Shown here piece after piece: positions 6,634-15,255 of a stretch of 27,559 nt of DNA; positions within the stretch are counted from its first letter, which is position 1; every line of letters begins with the position of its first letter. Both the position numbers and the translations under genes were made by a program. This DNA comes from a virus, in the IMG/VR virus record IMGVR_UViG_3300005563_000090, positions 1-27,559 of that record, one strand, 5' to 3'. The notes below the pieces were generated by a model. It searched no databases and had not been told where the DNA came from. It saw only the letters and a list, made by a program, of their open reading frames with translations.

Positions 6634-8798
6634 GTGGAGATTTAGTCATCGGCAAGTCAACACCCGCGCCTCCGACGCCAATCGATCCGGTCGCCACAGC
6701 AAACGCTCAAAGCGCGGCCAATATCAACACGGCGACGCAGCAGCAAAAGCTTAACCTGATTAACTCTCAGACCCCATACGGGTCGATTACATACAACCAG
6801 GACCCTAATTCACCGGGCGGGTATACTCAGAACGTCTCGCTGAGCGCCGATCAGCAGCAGATGTATAACAGCCTGACTAACGCCCAGAAGCTGGCGTTGG
6901 GGCTGACGCAAGATCAGATCGGTCGAGTCCAGAGCGCGTTGGAATCTAATCCCACGTCGCCCAACCTCCAGATGTCCCTCGACTACCACGGCAACCCGAT
7001 CAATCCGGGTCAGATCGTGTCGAATATCGGCGCGCCCCAACTCAACGGGACCATCGGAAACGCCGGGAGCCAGATCACCGGCTTCTCCGGATCGGGACCC
7101 CTTCAGACGGGCATCAACACCAACCAGCAATTCCAGACCTCGTTCGACAAGGGCGGCAACGTCGGAACGTCGATTGGTGGGGTGGACCCCATCACCAAAT
7201 CGTTCAGCCCTGGAAGTTCGTCCATCACGTCGTCCATCGGCCAGCAGCCTTCGATCACTGGCTCGTACAACACGCCGGGGGGGCTTCAGAGCAGCATCAA
7301 CACCGGAGCCCCGCTTCAGAGCAGCTTTCAGAACACCAGTCTCCAAAGCGCGGTAGGGCCGACCGATTTCACCCAGGACCGCAATGCGGTCTCGGACTCT
7401 GTGTGGCAGCAGGCGGTTTCGCGGCTCGATCCGCAGTACGGAAAGGCCCAGAACCAGCTCGACGTCCGGCTGGCCAATCAGGGCATCGGCATCAACTCGG
7501 CCGCCTATGGCAACGCCCAGGACGTGTTGGGGCGACAGAAGAACGACGCCTACAACCAGGCCCTTTATTCTGCGATCCAACAGGGGGCGAACGAACAGAA
7601 CACCCTCTTCAATCAGAAGCTTCAGCAGGGCCAATTCGCCAATCAGGCGGCCGGGCAGCAATACGCCCAGAACCAGGGCTTGGCGCAGTTCGGCAATGAC
7701 GCGGCCTTGGCTGATTTCAATCGGAACCTTCAGGCGGGGCAGTTTGGCAATCAGGCTCAGCAGCAGGCCTACACCCAAGCCCAGCAGGGCGCGCAGTTCC
7801 AGAACCAAGCCCAACAACAGGGCTATGAGCAGGCCATGGGCGCGGCGGATCTTCAGAACGCCGCAGCGGCTCAGCAGTTCGCCCAAAACCAGAACCTCGC
7901 ACAGTTCCAGAACCAGGCGCAGCAGCAAGGCTATCAGCAGGCCCTCGGGACCGCGCAGTTCGGCAACGAGGCGCAGGCCCAGAAGTTCGGCGAAAACCAG
8001 ACCCTGGCCCAATTCGGCAATGACGCCCTGTCGCAGGACACTACGCGCCAGATCGCGGCGATGCAGGCTGCCAATGCGGCGCAGGGACAGCAGTTCTCGC
8101 AGAACCAGGCCCAGGCGCAGTTCGCCAACCAGGCGCAGGCGCAGCAGTTCTCCCAGGAGCAGGCGCGCCAGCAGGCTCAGAACCAGGCCGCTTTACAGCA
8201 GTGGCAGATGGCCTACGCCAACGGCCAGTTCCAGAACGCAGCCCAGGCGCAGCAATACGCCCAGGCGCTGGGGATGGACCAGAACGCCTTCAACCAAGCG
8301 CTCCAGACGGCGCAGTTCGGGAACACGGCCCAGAACCAGAACTTCGCCAACCAGCTCCAGGCGTCGAACCTGCCGATCAACCAGCTGATCGGCCTTTTGG
8401 GCCTGGGCCAGGTGCAGCTTCCGAGCGGCCCGGGCTACACCCCGACGCAGGTTGCGCCCACGGATATCCTGGGGGCGCAGTCCTTGGCGGCCCAGCAGCA
8501 GCAGAACGCCTACAACTCGCAGATGCAGCAGAACAACAGCCTGCTCAGCGGTCTGTTTGGGCTCGGCTCGGCCGGCATAATGGCGTTCTCGGACGAACGC
8601 TTGAAGCGCGACGTCAAGAAGGTCGGCGCCCGTCCCGATGGGCTCGGCGTCTACCTCTTCCGCTACCTCTGGGATCAGGCCGTCCATCTCGGCGTCATGG
8701 CCCAGGAGGTGTTGTGGGTGAAGCCCGAGGCCGTTGTGAGAGACGCCAGCGGGTTCCTGGCCGTGGACTACGGCAAGCTTGAAATGGGGATTGCTTAA
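6615..8798 (+). CDS. Large Gln/Ala-rich virion protein with nonapeptide repeats and C-terminal S74-type chaperone domain
   Basis: 727 residues, TTG start after a GGAGGT site. N-terminus: GKSTPAPPTPIDPVATANAQSAANINTA and QTPYGSITYNQDP, a conserved opening of a podophage virion protein family. Residues about 120-260 are Gly/Ser/Asn-rich repeats (SITSSIGQQ, LQSSINTG). Residues 332-586 are an array of 9-residue units in which Phe or Tyr recurs at every ninth position. The C-terminus from S659 (SDERLKRDVKKVG...YLFRYLWD...HLGVMAQEV...VDYGKLE) is a short peptidase S74 / intramolecular chaperone domain, which in tailspikes and fibres self-cleaves at the Ser after trimerisation. TAATG overlap with the next gene. 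Likely a fibre-like or internal virion protein; which one is not settled by sequence. Confidence 0.82.
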   Translation: MPSLQPSGDLVIGKSTPAPPTPIDPVATANAQSAANINTATQQQKLNLINSQTPYGSITYNQDPNSPGGYTQNVSLSADQQQMYNSLTNAQKLALGLTQDQIGRVQSALESNPTSPNLQMSLDYHGNPINPGQIVSNIGAPQLNGTIGNAGSQITGFSGSGPLQTGINTNQQFQTSFDKGGNVGTSIGGVDPITKSFSPGSSSITSSIGQQPSITGSYNTPGGLQSSINTGAPLQSSFQNTSLQSAVGPTDFTQDRNAVSDSVWQQAVSRLDPQYGKAQNQLDVRLANQGIGINSAAYGNAQDVLGRQKNDAYNQALYSAIQQGANEQNTLFNQKLQQGQFANQAAGQQYAQNQGLAQFGNDAALADFNRNLQAGQFGNQAQQQAYTQAQQGAQFQNQAQQQGYEQAMGAADLQNAAAAQQFAQNQNLAQFQNQAQQQGYQQALGTAQFGNEAQAQKFGENQTLAQFGNDALSQDTTRQIAAMQAANAAQGQQFSQNQAQAQFANQAQAQQFSQEQARQQAQNQAALQQWQMAYANGQFQNAAQAQQYAQALGMDQNAFNQALQTAQFGNTAQNQNFANQLQASNLPINQLIGLLGLGQVQLPSGPGYTPTQVAPTDILGAQSLAAQQQQNAYNSQMQQNNSLLSGLFGLGSAGIMAFSDERLKRDVKKVGARPDGLGVYLFRYLWDQAVHLGVMAQEVLWVKPEAVVRDASGFLAVDYGKLEMGIA
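7608..8372 (+). repeat. 28-unit 27-bp (9-residue) coding repeat array
   Basis: Units of the form F/Y-x-N-x-A-x-x-x-Q repeat with an exact 9-residue step from Phe332 to Phe577 (then Leu586), with one 2-residue slip near the end (around residue 556-568). At DNA level the step is 27 bases; recurrent blocks such as CAGTTC and AACCAGGC mark each unit. A few positions replace the aromatic by Leu, Thr, Ala or Trp. Confidence 0.8.
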
Positions 8799-9880
8799 TG
8801 GGCACGTCAGCACCAGCGGCCGGCGTTCCCGCGCCGAACCCAGACGCGAGTGCAGGGGGGCTTAACGCCACCCTCATCCAACTTCTTACCGGTCAGGCCC
8901 AAACCGGCCCGCAGGCGCAAACACCAGCGGCGCCGAGCCAGGACCCTTGGCTCCAGATGCAGCAACAGGCTCACGATGCGGCCAATAGCCAGTGGGGGAC
9001 GCTCCAGTCCCCAGGCGCCACTCCGTATCAGGTCGGCTCGGCGCTGCCTAAAGGGCAGAATGCGGACGGTTCGTGGGCTTCGGGAGAGGACTGGGCGGCT
9101 CAAGCGCAAAAGAACCAGGATGCGCAAACCGCCAAGTTTGGCGCGTCTCCGGGCATCAACTACAAGGGGCAGACCGGCCCTTATGGCCCGGTAGGCGACC
9201 TCGCGCCCAACCAATATGTCGCGCGGGCCGATCAGTGGGCGGCGAATGGGTCAGGCCCAGCGATTGCGCCAGCGATACAGCAGGCGATCAACGAAGATCC
9301 TCGCCTGTCCGACCTCTATTCCAACCTGCCCATCCAGAAGATCAACAATGTCGGGAATGGCTTCGGCGTCCTTCCTGGGGCGCTTACCCCTGGCGTGGCC
9401 TTACACAACGCGGGCCAGATTCCGGCGGCCTATAACGATCTCCTGAAATATTCCGCCCAGAACCCTGGGAGCCCGCAAGGAATGGGCAACCTCGGACCCA
9501 ACGTGGCGCAATACGCCACAGCCCACCCCTACGCTAGCGAAACGACAGGGGTCAACCGGAACCCGGTCGCGGGCTCAGCGAGCTACTACGACTATAGCTC
9601 ACCGAACGGCAATCCCGCCAACTCCGCAGGGGCGCAGAAGGCAAACGCTCAGCAGCCATCTGCACTCAACGCAAACCCGCAATTGCAGATGCTGGTCCAG
9701 TTGCTGATGGGCGCGCAAGGGGGCCAGACCAAGCCGCCCGCGGGGGCTGGTGGCTTGCCGCCGGCGCCGAACGCCATGGCGCCTCAGGCAATGTCCCCCG
9801 GGTTCCAGACCGTTCCGGGCGCCAACCCGCTCCTGAGCCGATCCCAGACCCAGCTCAACGCCCTGAATAACTACAGGTAG
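8798..9880 (+). CDS. Putative internal virion / structural protein, low complexity
   Basis: 360 residues rich in Ala, Pro, Gln, Gly and Asn. The N-terminal and C-terminal thirds are low complexity; the middle (WASGEDWAAQAQKNQDAQTAKFG, then GPYGPVGDLAPNQYVARADQWAANG, then AIAPAIQQAINEDPRLSDLYSNLPIQKINNVGNGFGVLPG) looks folded. No membrane segment or catalytic motif is seen. TAATG overlap with the preceding gene and an 8-base gap to the next put it inside the ejection-protein set. Function not recognised; a core or ejection protein of the virion is the positional inference. Confidence 0.72.
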   Translation: MGTSAPAAGVPAPNPDASAGGLNATLIQLLTGQAQTGPQAQTPAAPSQDPWLQMQQQAHDAANSQWGTLQSPGATPYQVGSALPKGQNADGSWASGEDWAAQAQKNQDAQTAKFGASPGINYKGQTGPYGPVGDLAPNQYVARADQWAANGSGPAIAPAIQQAINEDPRLSDLYSNLPIQKINNVGNGFGVLPGALTPGVALHNAGQIPAAYNDLLKYSAQNPGSPQGMGNLGPNVAQYATAHPYASETTGVNRNPVAGSASYYDYSSPNGNPANSAGAQKANAQQPSALNANPQLQMLVQLLMGAQGGQTKPPAGAGGLPPAPNAMAPQAMSPGFQTVPGANPLLSRSQTQLNALNNYR

Positions 9881-9888
9881 CCCGCGAG

Positions 9889-12063
9889 ATGGCAACGACG
9901 ACCGCGATCTCTCCCTCTGGGGTCTACACGGACTGGAACACCGGTCCGGAAGCCGCGCCTTACATCAAGCGGTCAAAATACCTCGCGGCTGCGCTCCAGG
10001 GGATGCAGGACAGCGGCCAGCATATCCAATCCTACCCGGAACTTGGCCTGAAACTGCTGGCCAACGCGGTCCTGGCGTATGGGGACAAGCGGAACGACGA
10101 GAAGCTGAAAGCGGCCCAGCAAAAGGACATCGGCAACGAGATGTCCAACATGCTGACGAGCCTAGGCGGCTCCAGTGCGCCAGCCTCTCCCGCGGCGACC
10201 ATTGCGACACCCGATACGGCGCAGCCCGACACGACGATTGCCGCGGCTCCGCAATCCGCGCCGATCACATCGTCCGAACTTGCGCCGGCCACTCCGGCAG
10301 CAATGGGGCGCCCAAGCCGCGACCTCGACCTCCTGGCTCGCACCCTGATCGGCGAGGCGGGGAACCAGGGTCCGCAGGGCCAACAGGCCGTGGCCCAGGT
10401 GATTCTCAACCGGGCCAAGCAAAGCGGCCAGCCCATCGCCGACGTGATCATGGCGAAAGGGCAGTTCGAGCCGTGGAACAACCCCCAGAAGCGCTCCCAG
10501 CTGCTTCAGCTCGATCCGAACTCGCCGCAGTATCAAGAGGCGCTGACGAACGCCCAAGCCGTCCTCAACGGCTCGGCGCAGCTTCCCCCGGAAATCGCCG
10601 GGGCCGACCACTTCTACGCCCCGAAGGCGCAGGCGGCATTAGGGCGGCCGACGCCTTCGTGGGACAATGGAACCGGGATCGATCTTGGGGGTCACCGGTT
10701 CTTCAACCTGAACGGCGGCCAATCGCCAGCCCCAAGCGCACCCCCGCAGGGCTCCGCTCCGCCGGCCCCCATGGGTGCGCCTCCGCAGCCACAGATGGCC
10801 AACGCCCAGCCGCAGCTCTCGATGCCGGAACTGGCAGGCCCTCAGGGCGGCCCACAGCCCTTCCAGATTGCCCAGAACGGCGGACTGCCTCCCATGCCAT
10901 CATCGGCTATGGGCGGGGCTCCTGCGGCTCCTCAGGCTCCTCCGGGGGGTCACGGAGCTACCGCAGACGAAATTGCGCTGATCAAGAGCCTGATGGGCAG
11001 TGGCAACCCGCAGAAGGTCGAGGCGGCCCGGCAATTGGCGCTGAAAATCCAGCAGCGGATCGCTGCTCCGCCGTCCTACAAGATCCAGATGATCAACGGG
11101 GTCCCGGCCTATGTGCCGGAAGACCCCCGCGACGGCGGCATGTTGCCGATCCAGGTCCCCGACAGCTTTCGCTCGCAAACCCAATCGGCCGAGAGCGCGG
11201 GCATCCCCGCGCCCCATGGCACAACCTATACCGTGGACCCGCTCGGCAATCGAACCGCGATCTATACGCCGGCGCCCGGGTATCAGCAAAACGGGAGCGG
11301 CCTTGCTCCGATCCAGGGCGGCCCGAACGATCCGCGCGCGCCACAGAACGCTTATAGCGCGCCGTACAAGATCGAGGGCGCGCCGGGCCTTTATGTCAAC
11401 TCGCCGACCGGCAAGCCCGAACTGGCTGCGGCGTCGGAATATGGGCCGGCGCAACTGGCGGAGCTTCGGAACAACATCCTGAAGTCGGATGAGTACAAGA
11501 CCGCGACCGAATCCTACGAAGCCTTCCAGGCGATGAGGGACAATGTCGGGAAGGCGAACGGCATGTCTGCCTACTCGATCCGCGACACCTTCGCTCGCGC
11601 CATCAACCCTGGCGCTGTCGCTCGTGTGGGGACAATCCAGGCCATCGAACACGCCCAAGGCGTTCCGGAGCAGATCAAGTCCTTCCTGCTGAACCTGAAG
11701 GGCGAAGGCAACATGTCGCCCGAGGTCCAACAACAAATTCTGGATGCGACGCTGCCGTTCGTCAAAGCCAACATGAACAGCGCCCAGCGGCTAAACCAAT
11801 CGAATGCCGACTATGCGCACCGCCATCATATTGATCCGCTGGATGTCACGGCGCCGCTTCCGGAGTTGCCGGGCCGCTTTGTTGTGCCTAAGGTTGCGCC
11901 CAATGGATCAAACCCACTACCCGGGAATGGCGCTCCTGCCGGTCATAACGGCGTGGGTGGTGTTCCTGCTCGTCCGGTCCCTGGTGGGCCGCCAGTCAAA
12001 GCGCCGGATGGACACTCCTACACCGTCGACCAGAACGGTCGATACTATCGGGTGGATCCATGA
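9889..12063 (+). CDS. Virion protein with SleB-like cell wall hydrolase domain
   Basis: 724 residues. Residues 145-272 match the SleB / hydrolase_2 pattern of peptidoglycan hydrolases: DLDLLARTLIGEAGNQG with the likely catalytic Glu156, QQAVAQVILNRAKQSG, IMAKGQFEPWNN, then ADHFYAPKAQAALGRPTPSWDNG and GGHRFF. The region after it (about 275-350) is Pro/Ala/Gln linker, followed by a long helical C-terminal part with NLKGEGNMSPEVQQQILDATLPFVKANM. The gene lies among ejection proteins, so the hydrolase probably opens a local hole in peptidoglycan during DNA entry rather than causing lysis; the endolysin is separate (14455). The stop overlaps the next start (ATGA). Domain assignment is solid; the entry role is inference. 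Confidence 0.82.
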   Translation: MATTTAISPSGVYTDWNTGPEAAPYIKRSKYLAAALQGMQDSGQHIQSYPELGLKLLANAVLAYGDKRNDEKLKAAQQKDIGNEMSNMLTSLGGSSAPASPAATIATPDTAQPDTTIAAAPQSAPITSSELAPATPAAMGRPSRDLDLLARTLIGEAGNQGPQGQQAVAQVILNRAKQSGQPIADVIMAKGQFEPWNNPQKRSQLLQLDPNSPQYQEALTNAQAVLNGSAQLPPEIAGADHFYAPKAQAALGRPTPSWDNGTGIDLGGHRFFNLNGGQSPAPSAPPQGSAPPAPMGAPPQPQMANAQPQLSMPELAGPQGGPQPFQIAQNGGLPPMPSSAMGGAPAAPQAPPGGHGATADEIALIKSLMGSGNPQKVEAARQLALKIQQRIAAPPSYKIQMINGVPAYVPEDPRDGGMLPIQVPDSFRSQTQSAESAGIPAPHGTTYTVDPLGNRTAIYTPAPGYQQNGSGLAPIQGGPNDPRAPQNAYSAPYKIEGAPGLYVNSPTGKPELAAASEYGPAQLAELRNNILKSDEYKTATESYEAFQAMRDNVGKANGMSAYSIRDTFARAINPGAVARVGTIQAIEHAQGVPEQIKSFLLNLKGEGNMSPEVQQQILDATLPFVKANMNSAQRLNQSNADYAHRHHIDPLDVTAPLPELPGRFVVPKVAPNGSNPLPGNGAPAGHNGVGGVPARPVPGGPPVKAPDGHSYTVDQNGRYYRVDP

Positions 12064-14093
12064 CCACCCTGACGCCGGTCGCTGGCGATCCCTTCGCCTC
12101 CGGGACGTCACGCCTCCTCGGCCTCCCGCAAAGAGATAGCCTCGGCCAGACTGGCGGCCAGCCGGTCGGTTATGACCCGTTCATGTCCCCGGCTGAAGAT
12201 GCCGGCCGCGCGTTCGTATCGCATCTCGGCCCCGGTGTCGCCAATCTCGCGGGCGCTCCCGGCGATTTCCTGTCGGCGGTGGATGCGGCGTCGAAGTGGA
12301 CCGCGAAGAAGGTCTACAACGCCCTCGGCCAGGAATACCCCGAACAGGGGGCGATGACCGACAAGCAGGCCCGCACCATCCTGGGCGTGACCCTTCCGAC
12401 CAGCCAAGAGCTTCGCACCGAACAGAACAAGGCCTTCGGGACTCCACACGCCCCCCACACTCAGGCGGGGCGCTATGCGGCGGCGATCTCCGAGCAGACC
12501 CCCGCGGCGCTGCTTGCCCCTGGTGGCCCGCTCGCCAAGGGGATGGTGGCGGTTGGTTCCGGAGCGGGTGGGGAGTTTGCCGATCAGGCCACCGTAGGGA
12601 CGTCGTTTCACCCCTATGCCAGGCCCGTTGGGCAGATCGTCGGGAGTCTTCCTGGAGCGATCGTCGGGGCGATGACCCCGTCTCCTCAAAAGGTGGTTGG
12701 GCAAGCGCTCGGCGACCTCTCCGATCAAGAAAGGTCCGCCGCGATCGCTCTGATGCAAGACGCCCAACAGCGCGGCATCCAGCTTACCCCGGCTGAAGCG
12801 GTCCAGCAGGTCACCAACAACGGCACCGGCATGGGCCGGATGCAGCGGGTGATTGAGGGGACGAAGCGCGGCCAGGACCAATTGGCTCCCATGTTCGCCC
12901 AAAGGCCAGATCAGATACGGCAAGCGGGGATGACCTTTGCCGACCAGATCGCGCCACCGAACACGCAGCCTTCGCTCATCGGCCAGCAGGCGCAGGAAGC
13001 CGCTCAAGGCGGCCTGGACCTCACACGTCGGACCATCAACAACGCCGCGGAGCCGCATTACCAAGCCCTTCGCGGCCAGATCATTCCCGACGCGCAGTTC
13101 GCCCAACTGACCGCAGACCCGTCGTTCCGCGCCGCCCTGGCCGAGCTTAGGGGCAACCCGGAACTGAATGGCCCGATTGTCGGACTCCCGGATAACGACC
13201 TGTCCGTGGTCAACGAGGTTGTCAAACACCTCGACACAGCAGCCACCGCGGCCCGGCAGACCGCTGCCAACCCGGCGGGCAACAACCGGCTAGCATCTCT
13301 TCGTGGCGACGCCCGCTCGGCCGCCGATGCGTTGGCTGCAAACGTGTCGCCGGACTGGCGCCAGGCGCGGGACATCGTCGCCCAGGGGCGCCAGCAATAT
13401 CTCGATCCGCTCAACGCGGGGCCTGCGGGCCAGATCGCACGCACGAACAGCGTCCCCACACAGACCGGCGCTCTTTATCCAGCAAACCCGCTGGAGGGCG
13501 CTCCTGGCGAGACGACGCAGGCCCTCCAGCTCATGCGCGCCGCTGAGGCTGAAGCCGCCCAGCGCGCCGGCGGCGCTATAGCAACGCCAGGTGTCGGGGC
13601 TGACCTGACCCGCCAGCATCTGGTGCGGGCGCTGAACGAGGCAACGGCCAGTCTGCAACCGGGGCCGAACCAATGGGCTGGGGCGAAGTATGCCAAGGCC
13701 ATTGCCGGCAACCCAGAGCAGGCTGCGGCCCTTCGGGCAGGCGTTGGCACGGTTGCGGGGCCAGATACCGCGGACGAACTCGATACCCTCCTGAACGTCA
13801 TGCGCGCCACGGGCAAGCGCCAGCCCCCTGGCTCCATGACTGCGTTCAACTCGGAAGATCTGAAAGGGCTTGGTTTGGCCCTCCCGGAAACCAAGTCCAG
13901 CATCGGTAATCCCCTGACGTGGATCAGGAAGGGCGAAACCGCCCTGCGCGGCGCCCAACAGCGGCGCAATACCGATGCCCTGGTGCAATTCCTGTTGTCC
14001 AACCCTGACGAGGCGGATCGCTTCCTCGCGGGCGCATCTCGCTACGCCCCGAACCGCCAATCGGCTCTCGGCAAAGCTCTGAGTGCGCCATGA
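12060..14093 (+). CDS. Putative internal virion (ejection) protein
   Basis: 677 residues. The first 100 residues include a DPFMSPAEDAGRAFVSHLGPGVANLAGAPGDFLSAVDAA segment. Residues about 140-205 form a Gly/Ala/Val-rich, weakly hydrophobic stretch (LLAPGGPLAKGMVAVGSGAGGEFA and IVGSLPGAIVGAM) of the sort found in ejection proteins that meet the inner membrane. The remainder is mostly helical and Gln/Ala-rich (LTPAEAVQQVTNNGTGMGRMQRVIEGTKRG, AEPHYQALRGQ). Size, composition and the position after the SleB protein and before lysis genes match large internal virion proteins of podophages. No catalytic motif is recognised. Confidence 0.75.
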   Translation: MTTLTPVAGDPFASGTSRLLGLPQRDSLGQTGGQPVGYDPFMSPAEDAGRAFVSHLGPGVANLAGAPGDFLSAVDAASKWTAKKVYNALGQEYPEQGAMTDKQARTILGVTLPTSQELRTEQNKAFGTPHAPHTQAGRYAAAISEQTPAALLAPGGPLAKGMVAVGSGAGGEFADQATVGTSFHPYARPVGQIVGSLPGAIVGAMTPSPQKVVGQALGDLSDQERSAAIALMQDAQQRGIQLTPAEAVQQVTNNGTGMGRMQRVIEGTKRGQDQLAPMFAQRPDQIRQAGMTFADQIAPPNTQPSLIGQQAQEAAQGGLDLTRRTINNAAEPHYQALRGQIIPDAQFAQLTADPSFRAALAELRGNPELNGPIVGLPDNDLSVVNEVVKHLDTAATAARQTAANPAGNNRLASLRGDARSAADALAANVSPDWRQARDIVAQGRQQYLDPLNAGPAGQIARTNSVPTQTGALYPANPLEGAPGETTQALQLMRAAEAEAAQRAGGAIATPGVGADLTRQHLVRALNEATASLQPGPNQWAGAKYAKAIAGNPEQAAALRAGVGTVAGPDTADELDTLLNVMRATGKRQPPGSMTAFNSEDLKGLGLALPETKSSIGNPLTWIRKGETALRGAQQRRNTDALVQFLLSNPDEADRFLAGASRYAPNRQSALGKALSAP

Positions 14094-14458
14094 GCCTAGC
14101 CCAACAGGTCGCAGCGATTGAAGCCGAAAACGCGGCCCTGAAGGCTCGCGTCGCGATCCTAGAGCAGCGGTTGGCCCTGGATGAGCCTGAGATCGCCGGC
14201 ATCGACTACATGATCCACTATCGCCTGCCTCGGCAGCAGGCCGAAGTGCTGTACCGATTGGTGGCCTCTAATGGGCGCCCCGTCAGCCGCGAGGGAATCG
14301 AGGCCGCGATCACACAGCGCGACCATAGGGCCGACCTCTCGCCCAACCATGTGCGGGTAATCATCCACCATCTGCGTAAGGCGATAGGCCGCGACGCCAT
14401 AGAGACCATTCCACGCGTAGGTTGGCGCATCTCTCCTGAGTTCGGGAGGGCGGCATGA
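14090..14458 (+). CDS. Winged-helix DNA-binding protein (OmpR/PhoB C-terminal type) with coiled coil
   Basis: 122 residues. Residues 3-30 form a leucine-zipper-like coiled coil (VAAIEAENAALKARVAILEQRL). Residues 44-118 read as an OmpR/PhoB-type effector domain: YRLPRQQAEVLYRLVASNGRPVSREGIEAAI, SPNHVRVIIHHLRKAIG (recognition helix with the conserved VxxxIxxLRK pattern), then IETIPRVGWRIS for the terminal hairpin. There is no receiver domain. It is coupled by ATGA overlaps to both neighbours. It could regulate late or lysis transcription as a dimer; the target is unknown. The fold is well supported, the role is inference. Confidence 0.82.
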   Translation: MSLAQQVAAIEAENAALKARVAILEQRLALDEPEIAGIDYMIHYRLPRQQAEVLYRLVASNGRPVSREGIEAAITQRDHRADLSPNHVRVIIHHLRKAIGRDAIETIPRVGWRISPEFGRAA

Positions 14459-15255
14459 CCCGCGCCGTCCCAAAAGGAGCTGCCGACTTCATCATCGGGT
14501 TCGAGCGCTGCGTCCTGCGCGTCTATGATGACAAGTTCCCCAACCGCATCAGCAAGCCCGGCGACGTTCCCGTGGGCCGCTGGACGGCCGGGGTCGGGCA
14601 CACATCCCCATCGCTTCACCCCGGCATGACCGTCACCAAGGAGATGGCCGCGCTATGGCTTCTCGATGACCTGCGAGACGCCGCCAGGAAAATCGAACTG
14701 AAGATCGGGGCCGCAGCGCTGGGGTCATTGGGAGAGAACCAGTTCATTGCCCTTTTGAGCTTCGTGTTCAACCTTGGAACGGGCGATCCTCGCAAGCCTG
14801 AGTGGACCATCTGGAAGCTCATCCGGGCTGGTAAGCTGGACCAGGCCAAGGACCAATTCTCCCGCTTCGTGAATTGGGGCGGCAAGCCAGCGGCGGGTCT
14901 GATCCGCCGGCGCAATGCCGAGCAGGCGTTGTGGGTTCTGGACATGGAAGTGGAGGAGGTCGATCCGCCCTCCAGCGTGACCCGCGCCGAGCCGACCCCG
15001 CCCACCCCAACCATGTCCACACCCGTAGGGAAGGGGACCGTCGCCGCCGCCGGTGGCGCGGCTGTGGTCGCCACGCCGCTGACCTTCGAGGGTGTCGGGA
15101 AAGCGGTCGCCTCCGTCCACGACCAGCTCGCCAACGTCCACGGCTTTCACATCACCAAGGACATGGTCATCGGGGCGCTGACCCTCGCGGCCGTGTTCCT
15201 CGTGTCGTTGGCGCTGTTGAAGCTGTACCAGCACTTGCGGACGGCGCACCCATGA
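14455..15255 (+). CDS. Endolysin: GH24 lysozyme with C-terminal transmembrane segment
   Basis: 266 residues. The lysozyme domain spans about residues 5-165: FIIGFERCVLRVYDD with catalytic Glu17, RWTAGVGHT with Thr44 of the usual E-D-T triad (an Asp at 25/26), and ENQFIALLSFVFNLGTG plus FSRFVNWGGKPAAGLIRRRNAE, as in P22/T4-type lysozymes. The spacing between Asp and Thr is enlarged by a KFPNRISKPGDVPVG loop. A Pro/Thr linker (170-192), a weak hydrophobic patch (194-208), then a clear membrane helix at 237-257 follow. No N-terminal signal. It degrades the glycan strands of peptidoglycan by family knowledge. The C-terminal anchor is unlike classical signal-arrest endolysins, whose anchor is N-terminal. 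Confidence 0.88.
   Translation: MTRAVPKGAADFIIGFERCVLRVYDDKFPNRISKPGDVPVGRWTAGVGHTSPSLHPGMTVTKEMAALWLLDDLRDAARKIELKIGAAALGSLGENQFIALLSFVFNLGTGDPRKPEWTIWKLIRAGKLDQAKDQFSRFVNWGGKPAAGLIRRRNAEQALWVLDMEVEEVDPPSSVTRAEPTPPTPTMSTPVGKGTVAAAGGAAVVATPLTFEGVGKAVASVHDQLANVHGFHITKDMVIGALTLAAVFLVSLALLKLYQHLRTAHP

Noticed and set aside
6810-8012. 400-residue open frame on the minus strand
   Set aside because: It is the antisense of the Gln-rich repeat gene; its Leu/Val/Arg-rich sequence is the mirror of CAG/CAA-rich codons and has no start signals.
7608-8372. 27-bp periodic DNA that might suggest a CRISPR or iteron array
   Set aside because: The repeat is in frame with a protein, units are contiguous without spacers and vary at third positions.
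7384-8388. 334-residue plus-strand frame
   Set aside because: Arg/Ser-rich shifted frame within the 727-residue virion protein; composition is a by-product of the repeats.
12108-13229. 373-residue minus-strand frame
   Set aside because: Lies fully antisense to the ejection protein gene; Arg/Gly/Leu-rich and without ribosome binding site or motif.
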